Shown one piece after another: positions 33,301-44,975 of a stretch of 64,000 nucleotides of DNA. The stretch is taken from NCBI RefSeq assembly GCF_010093595.1, contig NW_022985444.1, positions 1,611,539 through 1,675,538 of the forward strand, in the 5' to 3' direction. Positions within the stretch are counted from its first letter, which is position 1, and every line of letters begins with the position of its first letter. The notes below the pieces were generated by a model. The model did no database searches. It saw only the letters and a program-made list of their open reading frames with translations, and was not told the DNA's origin. Source of the DNA: Mytilinidion resinicola. Its lineage: Eukaryota > Ascomycota > Dothideomycetes > Mytilinidiales > Mytilinidiaceae. The position numbers were made by a program, and so were the translations under genes.

Positions 33301-34900
33301 CGTGTCTCCCCTCGAGGAGATTGTCCCCATGTTGTTTGTCGCATTCCCACGCCGCGCTGCTCCCGGCTCTCGACAGATGAACTGAAGCTCGTGGAGGCAC
33401 AAGAGCAGTAGCCCATCTCTTCAGAGACCACAGTACATTGTGAAGCAGAAAGTCTTCGTCATTTGCCACAGGGATTGTGTCCAAAATGAGACTTGCCCTC
33501 CGGCTCGCTTTATCCCGTTGTGTAGCCAAGCTGCAGCGCGCGCCCCGATGTTGTCGATTGTCTGCAAATCTGAAAGGTTCCCAAGCTCAAAAGGCTGTTC
33601 AGAGTTGCCTGGCGTGTATAAGATATTCGAGAGGCTGCACGGGTCCGGATTGCGCGTTCGGGGAGGTTTTGATATCGAGATTGTCGCACCGTAGTTTCCC
33701 ACCTCTCGATATTTCCTGCTCTGGGTTTCTGATTCAGAATAGCTGACAACTACAGTATCTAGGTCTCCCTGTCGCATACCGATATTCGCAGTCAGGAGTC
33801 TGTTGAAGGTTGTTGTGTTGGTGGAGGGGGCATGGGGGTGCTTAGGCCAACAACCGAAGAAGTTCGCGGGGACGATTTCTCTGCGCTCCACCAAGACAAC
33901 GACTACGAATAGAGTTGGTGAGCAGCTAGATATGTCCTCATATGCTCTTCAAAGGGCAAAGCGGCATGTCTCAGGTTCTAAGTGGAAATGTGGCTATGGG
34001 AACGCGGCCTGCGAGAGGCGCGCTGGAGAAGGCATTTGGCGGCAGCTATATGCAGGTCTCACGCACCGAACGGCCTCCAAGATAGAGAACAGACTTAGGA
34101 CAATGATTCTTTAATCTTTTCTGTGTGCCCATCTTCTGCAGCTCTCGCAGCTTTGGGATACATATTATCCGTGTGCGTAGAGCCGTGACCTATGCTCACA
34201 TTAAGCCGCCCATAATTTCTGAACAATATAAGGTGTTCTTTGCCTCTCGAACTGACTCCCAGTCCCATCTCCCATAGCAACAAGTGCCCTCAGCTTTGTG
34301 GGTGATGAAGTTCCCTCGCTTGCCTGCCGTATTTTCTCGCCCCACAACAAATCCACCCCCTACACTTCTACACCACACTCTTCATCCTCTATCAGACCTC
34401 CTCCACTCTTCCCCAGCTTACGGACGGATCACCTTATCCTCCTTGCTGCTGCCAGTCGTCCTCGTCCTCTGCTTTCTCCTCTCGGAGTCCCAGACGATCG
34501 TCGCTACTCTGCCACCGACGAAAATCGCCAACAGACTCAAAAGTCGGTCTCACTTCTCGACTTCATCTTCTACACAGACCCGCAACCCTACGATATCGCC
34601 CACAGTGTGTGAATTTAGATCTGCGGTCCTCTCTTCATATCTTTGTGGAACTGATCATGCCCAACTTGTACCGCCACCCTGGTGCTCCTCCCCTTGCGAC
34701 AAAGACTCACTGCCACTCTGGCAAGGTATCTAGATCTATCAGCATAACCTTCGCAGCTAACGCTTCTATTGTTGTCCGCTTTGCGCGCTCTCCTGCTCCG
34801 ACGTCGAAGGGCAGAGGTCGCTGCTTCCGACATGCGCAGTTACGGGCATAGACCAGAGACGACCTATAGACTATAGCATACGCACAACAGGGAGCAGTTT
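30382..34900. other. 4.5 kb without a recognisable gene
   Basis: Probably includes the Mei2-type promoter. Frames up to 157 codons occur on both strands with no family match. A plus-strand frame at 34298-34612 is Ser/Pro-rich and may be chance. Confidence 0.4.
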
Positions 34901-35254
34901 CGCATTTATCTAACAAGTAAGCCTCCATTGCACTGTTTTTCGCTGCTTTCGTACTTGTCTTTCTCTTCTTGACCATTTGTGCGCAAGGCATGAGATACAT
35001 TTCACCCCCATCGACCGTACCTACCGGCAGACACTTTTCAAAGCTGAGCAGAGGTTAACGACTCTCAGACACTTCAGCTTGCTCATTTCTGACATCTGTT
35101 CAGATTGTGATCCTCCCTGTCAGCCTCTCACTACGATCCATGGCCACGTCCACGAACCCTCGAACAGCCGCGGCCCACAGATACGGATCGTGATAAAGTC
35201 TATATCTCGGGTCTCTCATCAGCGGCCAAGATCAACGCGTACCCGGGTTCACGC

Positions 35255-35720
35255 TACCTGCCTTTTGCTAGGAGATTTAACCCGCGCTCCTCTGAGTGGC
35301 TGGCGTTTGTTCCACATGGCACTAGGTAGCAAGCAGAACTACATGCCTTCGCTATCGTCTCTACCTCAAGCAGCTCTAAAGACTGACAGGATCTTCTTGG
35401 CTGCAATAGGTAAGACTTTTGGTAAGCTTAACTACCATCATTCCATACCTTCGTGAACACCAGTGGCCACCCCAAGCCGGAGCAAGGCAAAGTCTATGTC
35501 ATGATTCGAAACGAGGAGAGAGCTTATGGCCTAGATAAATGCAGACGCGGGATCATGCAAGCCTACTTGCCTGTGCTAGGATATCTCGCCGCGCTCTTCT
35601 GAGTGGCTAGCGTTTATCCCATATGGCACAGGTGCTTTGCCGTATGATTCACATACCTTCACAGTCGCCACCGTATTTCATCTTTTTTGATTTGAAGACT
35701 GACATCAGCGATCCCTCTCG
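35255..35720 (+). repeat. Direct duplication, about 310 bp apart
   Basis: 35255-35400 and 35565-35710 share, in order, CTACCTGCC/CTACTTGCC, TGCTAGGA, GCGCTCCTCTGAGTGGCTGG against GCGCTCTTCTGAGTGGCTAG, CGTTTGTTCCACATGGCAC against CGTTTATCCCATATGGCAC, ACATGCCTTC/ACATACCTTC and GAAGACTGACA/AAGACTGACA. Several differences are C to T. Confidence 0.65.
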
Positions 35721-36449
35721 TGGGACATGTATTCTTTCCTATCTCCTTGTTGTTTAAAGTTTTATGACGAGATCGGAGCAAAGACTAAAGAGCTAATAGT
35801 TCATGGATGACCCGCCAGTTCACGTTGATCAGCATCGATACTAGCCACTGTGGTAAGTCTTTCTATCTTCTCTTATCACTTCAACGCAAACGAGCCTTCT
35901 TGGATCTTGCCTTGTTTTCAACCCAGAGAATGCTATGATGAAGCGAGCTCTGATGTAATAAGGCAACTGGGGAGCTTCCGGAATGTGGATATGGAACAGA
36001 GCTCATCAACTCGTCGCCTTCGATGTCGCTTGAGGAGTTACCGACTTCCAAACCCAAGTCGGAAAACCGCCGTGGGGGTGATTCCCCGTAGGTAATGAGC
36101 GAAGCGGATTGTGGGGATCGCCTTCTTAGGCTAAAATCCCACATTACGTACCGGTTTGGACAGTGGAACGTTGAGCTGTGCCTAGGTAATGAAGCTAGCA
36201 GCATGGGTTCCGAAGCGTATACTTCTTTGCTTCTTTGTTCTTTGCTTCGTCGCCGTTGGAGTTCTCATGACAAGTTCGAAGTAAAGACTAAGGAGTTGCT
36301 AGGTTTCTGAGTATCAACGAGTATCTTCGACGAGCATCGCCGTAATGCCATCTACCACCACAGTTCGTTATGCTTCTTTCTTTCGGCTTGGCAGTCGTAA
36401 TTCGTACCCACTTCTCAAATCTTTTTCGGATTTCAATCGCCTTCATCCC

Positions 36450-38060
36450 ATGGAAACTGCTTCCTAATAGCAAATTTCTTCGGATTTCTTCGGAAAAAAG
36501 GCAAGATAAATAAGGTGATGGAGATGTGACTTCGGTGGCCACCTCGAGTGCGCAAACCATTGCTCCGCTCTCGTCGCTGGCCTCTCCAGAATATGCCCAT
36601 CTTTCCCGGTCCGAATGCACCGTCTTCGGGCCATTTGGGACTGAATCCGCTGCTTTTCTTTGCCTTTACCGCAGTGTGGTTTTCTGGCGGTTACATCTCT
36701 TCCCTTCTATTTGCTGTCCCCTACCAAGAAGTTTGGAGGATGAGATAATGAATTCACATAGTTGCTGATAATCCACGAGTACTGCAGCCATCTTAAATCC
36801 TCATCAATATCAGCCCTTTGCAATCTGGTAAGTTTCACTTTCTTCGAATATCGCAATCCCATCTTCCTAGAACCCATTCCCGTCGCCTTTCTCCAATGGA
36901 GCCTGCTTCCTCATAGCACTTTCCTGGATAGAGAAAGGCAAGATGAACATGGCGGCAGAGAGATGACCTCGGTGCGCAAAGGGAAACGCCTCTCTCGTCG
37001 CTGCCGTTCCAGGATGCATCCATCTTTCTCGGGTCAAACTAAAGTCTCTACGACGCACCTTGTTTGGGCCAGTGGGATCGAATCCGCTGTACCATTTTGT
37101 CTAAGCAGCGTGGTTTTCTGGGCGGCACATGTATCTTTTCGCGTTTTCCTGATGTGCGCGACTGAAATGCTCAGAGTAGGAGCTGACTAGTTGATAGGTT
37201 ACTGATGGCCCACGAGGCTGCTTGAACAGCATTTGTATCTAACATCAACTATCCGGTCAGTTCGTTTCCTAATATCGCCTCCTCTCCAGTTTCCGAATTT
37301 TGCCAAACCGCCACCATTTTCTCATCGGGATTGCTTCCTCATAGCATTCCCTGGATAAAGGAAGGCAAGAATAAGCATAGCGAGAGAGGAGCATTCTCGG
37401 TGCGCGCCCCACTTCCTCTCATCGCTGAGTCGAACCCACAGAATATTCCATCTTTCCCAGTCCGAACTAAACCTCCAAGACGCACCGTTTTTGGGCTTGT
37501 GGGACTGATTTCCGTGCTATTTAGCTAGGGGCCGGTTGGTTTTCTGGGCGTTACATCTTTTCTCTTCATTCGTCTTGTCCACGATTCAAAAGATTTCGTT
37601 GGAGTAGATCTTCTAGATATTGCATATCTCCTATTCTCGTCGAGCTCTTTGGGAGTCTTTGTCGGCGAATTAGAAGCTTGGGCTAACAGATGATAGACAC
37701 CGGGGCCCCCCCAAACTCTCCCACGCTCCACGGGCATCATATGGTCGAGTAAGTTCATCTTCTTCACATGTCGCGTCCGCAGTCGTTTCCCATAATCTTC
37801 CAGCCGCCTTCAACCCTCTCAGAAGGCCAGGACTTGCTTACTCGTAGCATTCCCTGGAAAGACGAAGGCAACCTCCACCTTCGCTCTCTTCGCGACTACC
37901 CTAGGATAACCAGCCTCCCTGTTCCAAGCATAAGCACGGACGTACCAGATTTAACGGAGGTGTAAATGCACCGTGCTTGGATGCCGTGGGTTGCATGGAT
38001 GCCTGGCAGTTACATAATTTCTTTCTCGTTGAGCGTGGTTCAATCTTCATTGACGGCCTT
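36450..38060 (+). repeat. Degenerate tandem array, about 430-500 bp units
   Basis: TGCTTCCTCATAGCATTCCC-like strings recur at 36458, 36904, 37332 and 37835. GGTTTTCTGGGCGTTACATC-like strings recur at 36679, 37112 and 37538. Donor-like GTAAGTT(T/C) strings recur near 36825, 37257 (GTCAGTT) and 37749, with relatives near 35852 and 36362. So at least four units of about 430-500 bp are present, each with a possible 5' splice site on the plus strand. Translations are broken. A decayed gene-derived array is likely. Confidence 0.6.
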
Positions 38061-38299
38061 GAAGCAGGGGCTAATGCGCGTTGTAGGTTCCCCAGGGTTG
38101 TCTTCATTGATTTTTCTACACGCTGGACCTGGCGATGATCGCCTATTCCACGGTGTGTCTAGTTTCCTTTCTCGAGAAAGTCCAAGTAGTGAGTGCAAGC
38201 TGGATATGTGGATAGTAGATACTTCGCTCCTCATCCTCTTTTCCATGCCAGTCAAATTACTTTGCTATTCTCGGAATAGCAATCCTCAAGGTCGTTAAC

Positions 38300-39450
38300 T
38301 CGGACGGTGTTTGCTCTACACTGGCATCCTCTAAGTGCTTTTCCGAACAAGATCAAAGTCGAGTTGGAAGTCGCGGGGGGCAGACGATATTAGCACTAGT
38401 TTGCAGTGTATCTTCGCCACGGCGCTCAGGTCGTATATTTCCTTCAAATCTGCGTTCATTGCTTTGGATTTCCACTGATGTCGATGAAGTTGAAATAGAG
38501 GGCTTACTAACGAGTCGTAGTTCCATGGTTCTACCCGCAAACCGCCGGTGTCACCACCCTTTGGGATTAGCCCCTGAGCTCGTATTCGGTTTTCCCCCCA
38601 CGCTGCCAACGTCGAACGTCGAACATCGTCAGGACGTCGAACTCCATCTCCATATTCATCGAGGCTATACGTATTAAATGGAGAGACAAAGTCTCCATAG
38701 TTATAGAGGGTGCCTCCTTCGCTCTGCCCTCCCTATCCCGCTGCCCGGTGAATCCTTGGCGGGGATGTCAAGTTTACGACACTAAGTGGCCACCAGTCTC
38801 AATGCATCTGCAACCATGCCAGCATTCTTCGAAGCTTACTCAAAATAGGAAGAAAGAAGTATTCAAACATACGAGCAATCGTTCTCCTCAATGCTCACTG
38901 CAAAATTTCCCTAGCCACCAAGTCGCGGTGCGGGGATGCCGGGTTCGCAGCCACCAAATGGTATCCATACGTAACGTAACAAAACGCATCAACATGCATC
39001 ACAGATTCGGGAAGAAATAATGGCCCACATGATTCGAATACCCTCCAACTGTGGCTTCTGCTGTGGGCTGGCTAGTGTGCCTATCGCCGCCGTGGGAGGG
39101 AGTTCCCGCCCGCATGGCATCCCTGACCAAAGTTGGCAACCCTCAACACCATGTTGGATCACGACAGAGCCTACATAACGATGCGAATAGGGTAAAGCAA
39201 TGCTGGAAGATCCCGTGGCACTGGGAGCTTGCGCAGGGTGTGTGTGCTGTCCTTGACAAACCCGAGAATCCCCACCCGAAAATCCTCAAGAACCGATTGC
39301 CTCACCACGAGGCCCGCACTCCAAACAATTATGCTGGCGCATAAATGTCCGACTGCCGCTCGCTCTTACGCCTGGGAACGTTCCCTAGCAAAGTGGTGAC
39401 ATGTATATCCTGCACTCAGTAGTGTATATATTTCATTTAATTTGGGCGGC
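38300..39450. other. Intergenic, nothing recognised
   Basis: Short frames only. No known gene or RNA. Confidence 0.4.
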
Positions 39451-39457
39451 ATTCTAT

Positions 39458-39510
39458 CAAACTCCGCGGGATGGCGGGGTGGTGGAATTATGGGTTTCCC
39501 GCGGAGTTTG
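39458..39510. repeat. Perfect 14-bp inverted repeat (hairpin)
   Basis: CAAACTCCGCGGGA at 39458-39471 is the exact reverse complement of TCCCGCGGAGTTTG at 39497-39510, with a 25-nt loop. A donor-like GTAAGT follows at 39520. Possible stem-loop in RNA or a protein-binding palindrome. No terminal inverted repeat element boundaries were seen. Confidence 0.85.
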
Positions 39511-39912
39511 ACACATAAGGTAAGTCCCAACCCCAAACTCCCAGTTCGATTCTCGGCGCGGCGACGGCAAGGTAAGTATATGGCGAAGAGATTAGTCTCC
39601 GCATCAGGTTCACTCCTCGAATAGTGTTCCTGGTGCGGGGGATACTCTTTTGCTTTTTTTGTTTATTTGAAGCTCTATCTACATGCGGCACGCATATGAA
39701 CAGCTTCTTTTTGGAACCTTGTTGACGTTTTCACAGCGCATTGGAAGCCTCTGGGGGCGGTGCGCCGCACCTCATCTGCTTGGACGAGGGCATAACATGA
39801 GCTACATATTCTATATTGTCACATTGTGGGCATCTATAGCACTGGCTTGTAGGTGCAGTGTAGGGTCATGGCCTGCGCACGCGTCTTCGTCGTGTTTTGC
39901 CCTTTCGCACTC

Positions 39913-40347
39913 CTACAAACATCGCAGACTTCGCGCTTCTCCGCCAAAACAACACCTCGCTGCCAACCTCCACAACCATCTGAAGCTCTTCCAGATCACT
40001 AACATAACGGCTAGCAACGCAAGTGCAGCAGCTCCGAATCGCAAGGTCACTGACAGCAGCAACGCTCTAGGCAATTCTGAGTCGTCCGAGAGCCCTTCGC
40101 TAAGTCCAACCATCCTGCAATCGGAGGACCTCACGAGACAAATCTCGCCCTCCATAACATCCTGTTCCAATTCAGGCCGAGACCAGCACAGGCCGAGGAG
40201 GCGCGGAGAATCAGGAGGCTGTGGCTGGTGAATTGCGGGGGTATGGACGGGTTTGGAGGACTTCTCGGGGTGCGGAAATAAGGGGTACATTCGGCGTCGG
40301 GAAGGCTGCAAGTGAGGTGGTGGCAAAATATTAGAAGACCTCTCCAT
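39913..40347 (-). CDS. Possible small membrane protein (weak)
   Basis: A frame of 144 aa whose C-terminal third contains a clear hydrophobic segment (FGAAALALLAVMLVIW) flanked by basic residues. The N-terminal part is Pro/Arg-rich and may not be coding. A competing plus-strand frame overlaps it completely. Family unknown; divergent from the gene at 40619. Confidence 0.25.
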   Translation of the reverse strand: MERSSNILPPPHLQPSRRRMYPLFPHPEKSSKPVHTPAIHQPQPPDSPRLLGLCWSRPELEQDVMEGEICLVRSSDCRMVGLSEGLSDDSELPRALLLSVTLRFGAAALALLAVMLVIWKSFRWLWRLAARCCFGGEARSLRCL

Positions 40348-40618
40348 GATTTCCTCGCTGCCACGTCACCCCCAACCCTCAACACTCTCTCCTGGACATC
40401 AGCCAGCCTCTCTCTGCGAGCAAGACAAGCCTCTCTCATACCTTCGGCAGCGTATACTCGACCTCAAGCTGCGAAGCCAATACGCTCAATTCCGGCTATC
40501 ATCAAAGTCCCGCCTGTATAGCGACCTGTAACCTCGAGCTCCCCGCATCCTCCGTTCAAATCGCAGCCAAACGAACACCCTTCTGCCACAACAGCTCCCA
40601 CCATCAAGCGCACCCACG

Positions 40619-41402
40619 ATGCCGTCTCGAGCCAACTCTCCGAGCAGCATTGCGTCCGCCGACTCGTTGGTGGACATTCCCCAAGTTCTCCACGTCCCGC
40701 CGAGTAAGCCACACCCTCCCCCCCCCCACCTCCCACTTCATGACACTAATCCTCATATTTCAAGCAGACCGCCTTCGTGAGGCGATGTGGCTGCGAGCCC
40801 CTCCAGCCCACAGCGCCCGCCGCACGGAGGGTAGCTTTCTCCCGGACAACGACGTCCAGCGCGCCCCCTGCGACTGCCGCATCCCGGCCCTCTTTCCTCT
40901 CCTCGTCGCCACCCCCGACACCCCGGAGGCCCCCCTCCGCGTGGTTCTCGAAGGCGACCCAGACGCCATCTACCAGGTCGTGACGTCACTCTGTTGTCCA
41001 CACGTCGGAGATCGGGTCGTTTTCTCTTTCCATTTGGCCGGCAGCCTGCATCAGACGAATTTCGAGGCGCTTTGGGACGCCGGATGGCAGGGGGAGGCCA
41101 ACCCAATGCTGTTCCGTGTGTCTGTCGACACCGTAAACGTGTACAAGATCGTGCGAGAGGAACTTGTGGGCGTCGTTGTACCGGGAACTGTGACTGTGAG
41201 GGAGTTTGTCGGTGCGTGCTTCTTGCTGGAAGATGAGTACGCGGAGTTGTTGGAGGAGGAGGCAGACGGGGGGTTCGACCGTGCGTTGTTGGAACTGGCG
41301 GGAGAAGAAGGAGAAGAGGAGGAGAGAGAGGAAGAGGAAGAAATGGTGTTCTTGACGGAAGAAGAGGAGGAAGAGTGGCGGCTAGAGATGGAGATGGAGT
41401 GA
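40619..41402 (+). CDS. Orphan 239-aa protein with acidic C-terminus
   Basis: Two exons, 40619-40703 and 40768-41402, join in frame (donor GTAAGC, acceptor CAAGCAG) to 239 aa. The N-terminus is MPSRANSPSSIASADSLVD. The centre has DCRIPALFPLLVATPDTPEA, VVFSFHLAGSLHQTNFEALW and VSVDTVNVYKIVREELVG, suggesting a compact alpha/beta fold. The last 50 residues are almost entirely Glu with few other residues. I do not recognise the family. An acidic tail like this is seen in chromatin or ribosome-associated proteins, but no function is assigned. The 161-bp-family array begins 239 bp after its stop. Confidence 0.65.
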
Positions 41403-41599
41403 GTGTGGGATGTTATGTTTTCGGAGATGTTAATTGGGGGGTATATCGGCAGCGTTTGGAGCCAGATTAGAGCAGCTGTAGCACCTCGAATGTTATCATG
41501 CTCTACAGTCTCACATGGCGATCGAATCAATATGCAGTATCTCCAACACCACATGCAAATTTCAGTACCTAACACAGCTGTATCGAGTAACGACTGATA

Positions 41600-44170
41600 C
41601 CCTACTGCTCGGGCTTCCCTTTTGCCCACTCAATAGCACCGTAAAGAGAGTCCTGGCTAGTAGGTAGCAGTTCAGTCAAGACGTAGTCTTATCTCCACCG
41701 CATCAACAGGCGCATGCTTCGAGGACGTGATTCTCATAACCTCAGGCACGCGGATAGAATACTGCCCTTCTTGGGCTTCAATTTTGCTTGTTCGACGCCA
41801 CCGTAAAGACTGTCTCAGCCAGCAAGTTGCTGGCTAGTCAAAAGGCAGTCCGATATGTCATGCGTAACTTTTACATCGCATGTAGAGTCCTAGCAACCTA
41901 ACAATGATGAATTGGAGCGCTGAGGTTATCCTCTTGCTCATCCAGTACCGGCGTATGGGGTGGCCTAGCCAGCATGTCTCCGCTCGGTCAAAATACGACA
42001 TGATTCCCACTGCTTTGGGTGTTACATGGTGTTCGCAGCTTGAAATCCCCATTCCACGGATATGCTACTCCTAAAGCTTCGCTCTTGCTCATTCGATATC
42101 ACCGTAAGGAGTGGCCTAGCTAGCAGCTCGCAAGTCCGTCAAAAGGCAGTCCAATCCCCACTACCTCGGTTTTTACATTGGATTTGACGCTTCAAAATCC
42201 CATTCAACGAATATTCAACTACTCTGGCTTCACTATTGATACCTCGGTACCGCTGTAAGGAGTAGCTCAACGAGTACGTGCAGGTCAGTCAAGAGGCAGC
42301 CTGATTTCCATAGTATGAACCTGTACATCATGATTCTTGACGTACTAATACTTGCGCTCTAATCCTGGCCTTTACGCGTTACTCCTTGCTCGTTCAACAC
42401 CGCTGTAAGGAGTAGCCTACCTAACATGTATCCGCTCAATCAAAGCGTAGCCCAATTCCTACTGCCTCAACCATGACAACATGTTTATCTCAGGTTCTCC
42501 AAACTCATAGGGACACGCCCCAATATAACACTACTCAAACGTCCCTCTTTCTAGCTCAATACCTCGGTGAGAGGTGGCCCAGCCAGCAGATAATTCTCGG
42601 TCAAAAGGTAACCTAATCTATACTGTCTCAACTTCAACTTTCTATCGAGCTCAGGCTTCCGAAGTCCAAAGGGATGTGCCGCGGTATAACACTACTTTAA
42701 CTTCCCTCCTGCCGCCTTGGCGCCGCTGTGAGAAGTGGCCTAGAAGCAGATAGTTATCCAGGCAAAAGGTAGCCCGATTCCTACAGCCTCATCTATAACA
42801 TTGCATTGACCTCAGCTTTTCAAGAACCGCAGCGCTGTGCCCTAATATAACACTGCCTAAGATTCCTTCTTGCCTAGTCGAAACCATTGACAGGAGTGGC
42901 CCGGCCAGCATGGAGCCATATAGCCAAAAGATAGCCTAATTCCTACTGTCTCATCCTTGACATTGCATTGGGCTCAGGATTCCCAGACCTACAGGGAGTG
43001 CTCCTGTATAATACTGCTTGAGCTTCTCTCTTGCTTCCTCGACACCACCATGGAGAGTGGCGCGGCTAGCACGTAATTGTCAGACCAAAAGTTACCCTGG
43101 TTTCCACTACGTTGACTGCTACATCTTTCAGGACGTGAAAACTATATGAGTTCAAGTCCGAAGTGCATATCTTATTGCTGTGACCTTAATTTTGCTCTCT
43201 CAATACCTCCGTAAGAGGTGGCCTTGCCCGCGGGCGATTGCTCAGCTAAGAAGTACCTTAATTTCCACTGCATCAATCTCTACATCTTTTGAAAACGTTG
43301 AAATCGTATAGGTTTGAGCCCTTCGTGGATATCTTACTGCTTATACCTCCCTCTCAACCGGTCGACGTCACCGCGAGGAGTAGCCTGGCTAGCAGCTGAA
43401 TCCCCAGCCAGAAGGTACCTCGATTCCCATTGCACAAACCTTTACATACTTCATACTGTAAAAGATGTATCAGTTTAAGTGCTGAGTAGATGTCTTGCTG
43501 CTGAGGTTTCCATTTTGCTCATTGAACAGTATCGTAAGGGGTGGCCTAGCTAGTAGTTGATTTCTTAGTAAAAAAGTACCCTAATTTCTACTGCATCAAT
43601 CTTCATATACTCTAAAAACGCGATGATTATATAGATTTCAGCTCTAAGTGAATATCCTACTACTCGAGACTCCCTCGTGCTCATTCGAAACCATCGTAAG
43701 AGGTGGCCCAGCCAGCAAATGATCCCCTAGCCAAAACACACCCCAACTTCCACTACATCAATCTCTCCACGTCAAACGCCCTACAAGACCCCGCCGTCGG
43801 CTTAGAAACATGGATATACCACCACTCGGCTTTCAACCTTGCGTGTCCAACACCACCGTACGGAGTAGCCCAGCCAGGAGGTCGACCTCCAGCCAAACCA
43901 CACCCTCATCCCCACCCCCTCACCCTCTCCATTCCTCCATCGCACCCAAATCTCCAAAGCCCATCCAAGCACCCCAATATCCTATCTCTCTAGCCCCCCC
44001 TTTCGCTCTCTTCATACCACCGTCAGACGTGGCCCAGCCCGCACGTGCCTCCCCATCCAAAACGCACCCTGCACCGCCCTCAGCTAAACCTCCCACAGCA
44101 TCGGCCCTCCTTAAACCGTCCCAAGAAGTTTCTCATGCCCTCCGGTCCCCGTCCCCCTAAACTGTCCACC
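41600..44170 (+). repeat. Regular tandem array of 16 units, 150-164 bp
   Basis: A marker equivalent to GTAAGG within ACCGTAAGGAGTGGCCTAGC recurs at 41641, 41803, 41953, 42104, 42255, 42405, 42567, 42728, 42889, 43050, 43211, 43373, 43534, 43696, 43858 and 44022. Intervals are 162, then 150/151/151/150, then 162, 161 x4, 162, 161, 162, 162 and 164. Other conserved blocks are CTTCCCTCTTGCTCATTCGA before the marker and GTCAAAAGGTAGTCCAATTC after it. Units are strongly diverged in sequence yet keep length. No frame is conserved. The right-hand units grade into Pro-rich open frames that are compositional. Confidence 0.9.
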
Positions 44171-44604
44171 CGCACCGCCACACCTTCCCCCTGCCAGAAA
44201 CTTGCTCACGGAGGCTCGGGGTGCCGACCTACACTATCGTTTTCCCAACAAACCCACCCCAGCGCTACTGCCTAGAACCTTCCGGAAGGTCGCGCAGCTG
44301 GTTGGGGGCCGGTTCTACCCGCGCCCGCGCAGGCAGGCAGATAGGCAGGCAGGCAGGAGTGTCACGTGATGGTGTCTAGCGAGAACAGCGCTGGTGGGCG
44401 GCGGGAGGGGCCGCGAGACGGCTGCAGGTGGTGTGGGTATAGTAGCAAGGGCGCTGGATTGAAAAGGGTGAGAAGAAGCTTGGGATTGAGTTGCAGAAGA
44501 GGGCAGCGTGTTGTGCGGGAGATATTGGTGTCGTCGTCGCGAGCTGGTGTGTCTAAGGGGCTGGTCGACGAGCGACGGCGAGGGCGCGCTCGATGACCAC
44601 AACA

Positions 44605-44975
44605 CCTGTGAAGGTAGGAATTGCAGGAGCAGAAAGCTGAAGATCGAAAGTCAGACATACTGGGATTTAAAGGAAATCTCATTTTTTTGCCCATACAAAT
44701 TGGTGGTCTTGGCGTGTAAAAACGTTTGCGAGATTGGAAGTCGGGGGACGGCGAGCTGGATAGTTTCAGAGCCAGGACACCTGCGAAGATATGGATTGCA
44801 GGAGGAAAAGGCTGCACGTCAGGGTCAGCTTATGGCACAATATTGAGAATATCTATTTTTTTCGCCCATACAAATCGGTGGTCTTGGCGCGTACGAACGT
44901 TCGCGAGATTGAAAGTCAGGGACGACGAGCTGGATATCTTCGCAACCAGAACTCGTGCGAGCGGATGGTTTTCTG
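44605..44975. repeat. Tandem duplication, about 175 bp
   Basis: Two units: ATTGCAGGAGCAGAAAGCTG near 44618 against ATTGCAGGAGGAAAAGGCTG near 44791; CCCATACAAATTGGTGGTCT near 44690 against CCCATACAAATCGGTGGTCT near 44866; CGTTTGCGAGATTGGAAGTC near 44723 against CGTTCGCGAGATTGAAAGTC near 44899. Minus-strand frames through it are not convincing. Confidence 0.8.

Noticed and set aside
39467..39570. tRNA-like sequence (GTTCGATTCTCGG)
   Set aside because: A T-loop-like string is present, but acceptor, T and anticodon stems do not pair.
43703..44275. Pro-rich plus-strand frames of 76-116 codons
   Set aside because: They lie within the last array units, whose C-rich composition creates Pro/His/Ser codons; frames are not shared between units.
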